This document shows, piece by piece, positions 60,487 to 64,000 of a stretch of DNA of 64,000 nt. The first letter of the stretch is position 1, and the number at the start of each line of letters is the position of its first letter. The stretch is taken from contig NZ_CP059599.1 of the NCBI RefSeq assembly GCF_022369455.1, forward strand, positions 648,409 to 712,408. The letters run 5' to 3'. The position numbers and the translations under genes were made by a program. This DNA comes from Campylobacter sp. RM5004. Its GTDB lineage: Bacteria; Campylobacterota; Campylobacteria; Campylobacterales; Campylobacteraceae. Below the pieces are notes generated by a model, which ran no database searches, was not told the origin of the DNA, and saw only the letters and a program-made list of their open reading frames with translations.

Positions 60487-61215
60487 ATGAAAATACTTAA
60501 AGAGATGTTAGATTTATCAATGCTAAAAAAACACTTAAGCGGATATGAAACTTGGGCTGAAAGATTTGCTGAAAATGGTATCGCTGGTGCAAGTGTACCA
60601 AGCATAAAAAAATGGGTTAGTGAAAAATATAACTTAACCCCTTCAATAGAGATTTTAAATTTTATAGCAGACTACGAAGGTGTTGGTGTGCATGTATTTT
60701 TTAAAGATAAACATGATATAAAAGATGAGAATTATGAACTTTATGACAAAATAGAAAAATTATATTTTGATATTAACAAGAATATTCACTCACTACCTTT
60801 TTATAAAAATGCTTATGTGAGTGCAGGAAATGGCTTACAAGTTTTTGAAACTGAAAGAGTTATGATACCTTTTAACAAAGATGAATTATTAAAAAACTTA
60901 AAAGCAAAAAGTGAAAACGAACTAAGAAATGTTGTAATGCTTCCTATGAAAGGAAACAGTATGGAACCAACACTAAAAGAAGGTCATACATTAATAGTTA
61001 GAAAGTGCTGTGAGTATCAGCATGAAGGCGTTATATATGTAATTAGATATGATAATGAATTAAGAGTTAAACGCCTTGCAAAGCGTGAAGGTAAACTATA
61101 TATAATAAGCGACAACATAGCACAATATCCAGCAGAGCCAGTAAGCGAAGATTTAAGTTTAGAAATCTTAGGGGCTGTAATAGGCACATATAACTACGAT
61201 TTTACTAGCTTTTAA
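60487..61215 (+). CDS. CI/LexA-like repressor with S24 peptidase domain
   Basis: 242 residues. An N-terminal DNA-binding region is followed by a cleavage site Ala-Gly in VSAGNG (about residues 113-118), the Ser of MKGNSMEPTLKEGH and the Lys of ELRVKRL. SOS-triggered self-cleavage is therefore expected, releasing the divergent recombination operon. Its gene sits behind the palindromic operators. Confidence 0.9.
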   Translation: MKILKEMLDLSMLKKHLSGYETWAERFAENGIAGASVPSIKKWVSEKYNLTPSIEILNFIADYEGVGVHVFFKDKHDIKDENYELYDKIEKLYFDINKNIHSLPFYKNAYVSAGNGLQVFETERVMIPFNKDELLKNLKAKSENELRNVVMLPMKGNSMEPTLKEGHTLIVRKCCEYQHEGVIYVIRYDNELRVKRLAKREGKLYIISDNIAQYPAEPVSEDLSLEILGAVIGTYNYDFTSF

Positions 61216-61253
61216 GACTATTTTAGCTATCCTTTGATAAAAAAGGATAGTTT

Positions 61254-62216
61254 ATGAATAAAGATGATGTTTTATTTAAATTAAATAATGGTGTTTTAAA
61301 GTATAAAGACCTAGATGATGAACTTAAAAAAGATATAGATATTGTTGCTGTCGCTTTTGCAAAAGATAAAAGCCTTGCTAACAAGATTGACCCTGAACTC
61401 TTAGAAAATAAAGATTTTTTATTAAATGTAATTGGCTTAAGAGCAAACAGAGTATCTTTTGTCCCACCAAAATATTTTAAAGATAAAGATTTTATAAAAA
61501 CACTATTTGAAAATGAAAAGGTATTTGCATATATAGATAAAAGTTTTCATAGTGACATTGCAAGCGTATTGACCGATGATGAAATAATTATGTATGCTTT
61601 AATTTTTCAAGAATTAATAGTATATATTAGAAATAAAGAACTATTAACAAAAGATATATTATTAAGATTTATTCAAAATCGTTCATTTAGTATAGTTACA
61701 GTAGTTGATGATAATATGCTAGATGATAGCGAGATAATAGAAGCAATGTTATTTACTAACAGAGAGTGTTTTTCGTATTTAATAAACAAAAGCCCTTATT
61801 TTACAAATAGAATGTTTGAACATATTTTAGACAAAGAAAGCACTTGGTATTTAAACGAATTCCCTGCTTGGGTGTATTACAAAAATATTGATACTTTATA
61901 TTATTTAACCAGTCGAAAGCCTTGGATGATAATCTACTTTATAAAAGAAATTCAAACTGAAGCGTTTTTAGCAAAAACGTATCAAAGACATTCAGAACTT
62001 GCAGATTATTCAGAAAGTCTAGAGCGTGATGGCGAATATGATCCTGATTACGATGTTCCAAGAGAAACAGACTTTTTCAATAGATTACCAGTGCATTTAA
62101 GAAAATTTAATGCAAGTAATATAAGAGATTTATACCCAAAATATGAAAAAATGAGTATATTTGATACCATGGAGAATAGTGAGGATCTAAAAAAGAAGTT
62201 GATAAACATGATTTAA
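61254..62216 (+). CDS. DUF4116-like protein
   Basis: 320 residues with repeats of the type 'x2-D-x2-I-x-AL' and 'NKSLLDKDFL', as in DUF4116 proteins (DKDFIKTLFEN, LLTKDILLRFI, LDDSEIIEAML). Function unknown. The zero frame stops soon after A AAA AAG (62189-62195, in the phase needed for -1 slippage), and the -1 frame runs into the next open frame. Confidence 0.6.
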   Translation: MNKDDVLFKLNNGVLKYKDLDDELKKDIDIVAVAFAKDKSLANKIDPELLENKDFLLNVIGLRANRVSFVPPKYFKDKDFIKTLFENEKVFAYIDKSFHSDIASVLTDDEIIMYALIFQELIVYIRNKELLTKDILLRFIQNRSFSIVTVVDDNMLDDSEIIEAMLFTNRECFSYLINKSPYFTNRMFEHILDKESTWYLNEFPAWVYYKNIDTLYYLTSRKPWMIIYFIKEIQTEAFLAKTYQRHSELADYSESLERDGEYDPDYDVPRETDFFNRLPVHLRKFNASNIRDLYPKYEKMSIFDTMENSEDLKKKLINMI

Positions 62217-62257
62217 GCCCTAATAAAAAAATCGCAGAAGCTAGTGCACACGAAGTA

Positions 62258-62554
62258 ATGACATCAGACAATACAAAAACCATCTTAAAGCCAAAGGAAA
62301 CAGATTTAAATACGGCAGAATATGAAATGATGAAACAAAACATAAAAAATAGCTTTGATAATAATAAAAAAGATATATTAGAAATAGATATAAGCAAATT
62401 AAACGATAAGCAAAAGAAATATGTAATGCAAAAATATTCAGAAATCATAATGTTTATTACAACTGGTAAGAAAAAGCGTGGCTTTTATTTTTATTTTACT
62501 TGGGTATTTATTATATTGATGATAATCGGCATATTTGCAGGTAATTCTAAGTAA
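62258..62554 (+). CDS. Membrane-anchored protein or frameshifted C-terminus of the previous gene
   Basis: 98 residues from an ATG at 62258 without a visible ribosome site. The frame is open from 62183 and shares the upstream gene's style (EVDKHDLSPNKKIAEASAHEV before the ATG). C-terminal membrane helix (FYFTWVFIILMIIGIFA). Either it is a separate gene, or a -1 shift at 62189-62195 joins it to the DUF4116-like gene and adds a membrane anchor. Confidence 0.5.
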   Translation: MTSDNTKTILKPKETDLNTAEYEMMKQNIKNSFDNNKKDILEIDISKLNDKQKKYVMQKYSEIIMFITTGKKKRGFYFYFTWVFIILMIIGIFAGNSK

Positions 62555-62588
62555 ATACATAGCATTTTAATTAATAATGTTATTGTGT

Positions 62589-62594
62589 TATAAT
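62589..62594 (+). promoter_or_regulatory. -10 box directly before the 62601 gene
   Basis: TATAAT ends 6 nt before the ATG at 62601, so transcription would start at or next to the start codon (leaderless mRNA). Confidence 0.45.
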
Positions 62595-62600
62595 AGCTAT

Positions 62601-62939
62601 ATGGAAGATGGAAATGTATTAAGTTTAGCAAGTATGATGATTACAGCTAGTGGTGTTTTTGTAGGTCTTGCCACATTAGCAACAGCAGTTATTACTATAA
62701 TTCTTGCTATTTATTTTAATAAAGATAAAAAGAAAGCGATAGAAGAAACAACAAATTCACTATTAGATAAAATTGCTAATGATGAACGTATTCGCAGTGA
62801 GTTAATAAGTAAAATATTAAGTAATGAAGATTTTAAAGAAGAATTTGAAAGAATGGTAGATTTACATACTAAAGATAAAGTAGATGTTTATTTTATGGGT
62901 TATGAAAAAGAAGAAACTAAAATAGGAGGGTTAAAATGA
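62601..62939 (+). CDS. Small membrane protein with coiled-coil tail
   Basis: 112 residues from the ATG at 62601. One or two hydrophobic helices (MMITASGVFVGLATLATAVITIILAIYF) and a charged helical tail (KKKAIEETTNSLLDKIANDERIR). No family recognised. The stop overlaps the next gene (ATGA), so they act in one operon with the metalloprotease. Confidence 0.6.
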   Translation: MEDGNVLSLASMMITASGVFVGLATLATAVITIILAIYFNKDKKKAIEETTNSLLDKIANDERIRSELISKILSNEDFKEEFERMVDLHTKDKVDVYFMGYEKEETKIGGLK

Positions 62940-63484
62940 ACTATAAAGATATTAAAAACAAAAACCCTTATGAAATCTTGGAAATGTTAGGTTTTAACGA
63001 ACCGCCATTTAACCCGTTTGATATAGCTAGAAAACTAAATATAAATGTTAGTACTTCACTAGACTTTGATAAATTGCAGTATGAAGGTCAAATTAGCGTG
63101 GATAATAATGAAGAACCTGTAATTTGGGTTAATCCTATTAAAAAAGAAACTAGACAAAGATTTACTTTAGCACATGAATTAGGACATTTGGCTAATGATG
63201 TGCTACCTAGTATTGATAATCCAATTGTAGATAAATACGAAACACTTTATAGAAGTGAGCGTTTTGGTGGAATAGAAACAAAAGCTAATGTTTTTGCTGC
63301 TAAGCTTTTAATGCCATTAAAACATATTGAAGATTGTATTTTAGAATATCAAAAAGAAAAAGAACTATCGGCAAAAGAAGCTATACTTTTAATTGCAGGT
63401 AAATTTGAAGTATCAAGAATGGCTGCTTTTTATAGATTAAAAAATCTTGGTATTATAGATAAAGATTATACTTATCCGTTTTAA
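62936..63484 (+). CDS. ImmA/IrrE-family metalloprotease
   Basis: 182 residues. The zinc site RQRFTLAHELGHLAND (HExxH) and the third ligand region KANVFAAKLLMP are typical. ImmA-type enzymes cleave repressors of mobile elements, so it may act on the CI-like repressor or a related one. Coupled to the small membrane gene. Confidence 0.88.
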   Translation: MNYKDIKNKNPYEILEMLGFNEPPFNPFDIARKLNINVSTSLDFDKLQYEGQISVDNNEEPVIWVNPIKKETRQRFTLAHELGHLANDVLPSIDNPIVDKYETLYRSERFGGIETKANVFAAKLLMPLKHIEDCILEYQKEKELSAKEAILLIAGKFEVSRMAAFYRLKNLGIIDKDYTYPF

Positions 63485-63536
63485 ATACAATAAATTTAAT
63501 AGGATACAATCTTATTAAATAAGAAAGGAGTTACAT

Positions 63537-64000
63537 ATGTTTAACATTGACCTTAGTAATTTTACAAAAGAATATGTAAGCAAAATTGCTGATGATATTA
63601 GAAATCAATACTGCAGCTCTTTTCCTGTAAATACTGTTGAAATAGCGAATAACTTAGGTTTAACTGTATATACATATAATGAACCAAATCCAGACATTTC
63701 AGGTATATTAGATCCGCAAAACCAAAGGATATATATAAATGGAAATGATTATCCGCTTAGACAAAAATTCTCTACTGCTCATGAGATAGGGCATTGGGTA
63801 CTAGATTATGGATGCAAGGCAGAGCCTAGTGATATTCCAAGATATAGTTATCGTAATCTTTTATCATCGCAAGGTGTTAATCCAAGCGAAATGAGAGCGA
63901 ATTTTTTTGCAGCGTGCTTGTTAATGCCTGAAGATATAGTTAGGAGAGCTTGGATACGCAATGCTTATGATATAGACAATACAGCAAACGAACTAGTTGT
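63537..64000 (+). CDS. Second ImmA/IrrE-family metalloprotease (partial)
   Basis: Runs off the right edge after about 154 residues. HEIGHWVLDYG is the zinc motif (STAHEIGH), then RANFFAACLLMPEDIV. The ATG at 63537 has GAAAGGAG upstream. It differs clearly from the first copy, so it is not a recent duplicate. Confidence 0.85.
   Translation, partial: MFNIDLSNFTKEYVSKIADDIRNQYCSSFPVNTVEIANNLGLTVYTYNEPNPDISGILDPQNQRIYINGNDYPLRQKFSTAHEIGHWVLDYGCKAEPSDIPRYSYRNLLSSQGVNPSEMRANFFAACLLMPEDIVRRAWIRNAYDIDNTANELV

Larger units (their letters stand above)
55030..64000. mobile_element. Second integrated element at the tmRNA 3' end (partial)
   Basis: An integrase gene lies 230 bp after ssrA, followed by mazF, a leftward recombination operon, a CI-like repressor, and rightward genes, all unlike the backbone. 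The right end is beyond the window, so the att repeat cannot be seen. No capsid or tail gene is in view, so phage, plasmid-like island and satellite all remain possible. The left boundary is approximate. Confidence 0.72.

Overview
The window looks like a chromosome segment of a Campylobacter-type member of the Campylobacterota. It is very AT-rich. Backbone genes and their groupings (petABC, flgBC-fliE-pbp, nadE/lpxK/thrC/kdsB, gltX-yggT-slt, lutABC, hldE-gmhA, ccoI, rho-dnaX-ssrA) match those I know from C. jejuni and relatives, but I cannot name a species. The tmRNA tag reads ANKKELAPAYAYAA, close to but not the same as the C. jejuni tag.

Layout. 1-15 kb is backbone: cytochrome bc1 complex (petC cut by the window edge), flagellar rod genes with a sigma-54 promoter, a penicillin-binding protein, and a run of metabolic and envelope genes ending in ribBA and tRNA-Gln/tRNA-fMet. 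15.19-26.43 kb is an apparently complete filamentous prophage (inovirus) inserted in the 3' half of the initiator tRNA gene, with 46-bp direct repeats as attL and attR. On the minus strand it carries an ssDNA-binding-like gene, major coat, three tiny membrane proteins, a pIII-like adsorption protein, a pVI-like protein, Zot (pI), a secretin (pIV), an HUH replication initiator and a tyrosine integrase. A small rightward operon holds an HTH regulator and a membrane-anchored Mrr-like nuclease, followed by a 19-residue hydrophobic peptide gene. A near-identical second nuclease copy sits just outside attR.

27.6-54.7 kb is backbone again: ybaK, psd, a phosphoesterase, a Crp/Fnr regulator, gltX, yggT, slt, a 650-bp repeat-rich gap with fifteen 9-bp tandem repeats, the lactate-utilisation operon lutABC, a rhomboid protease, an alcohol dehydrogenase, an MFS exporter, ADP-heptose genes, a type III restriction-modification system, ccoI, rho, dnaX and tmRNA. 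From about 55.06 kb to the end is a second integrated element that uses the tmRNA 3' end. It has an integrase-mazF operon, a leftward recombination operon (Erf annealase, YqaJ exonuclease, SSB and small genes), a CI/LexA-like repressor with three palindromic operators, and a rightward operon ending in two ImmA/IrrE metalloproteases. Its right end is outside the window.

The observations I rate highest are: (i) a dispersed 18-bp repeat, GAATTTGAAATAGGAATT, that lies in backbone intergenic regions as single or inverted copies, occurs inside three backbone genes, and was not seen in either mobile element, so it resembles a DNA-uptake-sequence family; (ii) the duplicated Mrr-like nuclease straddling attR; (iii) a CcoS-GmhB fusion; (iv) two candidate -1 frameshift sites (dnaX, and a gene in the second element); (v) a type I toxin-like mini-gene in the prophage. 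All function calls come from reading sequence motifs; no database search was run.
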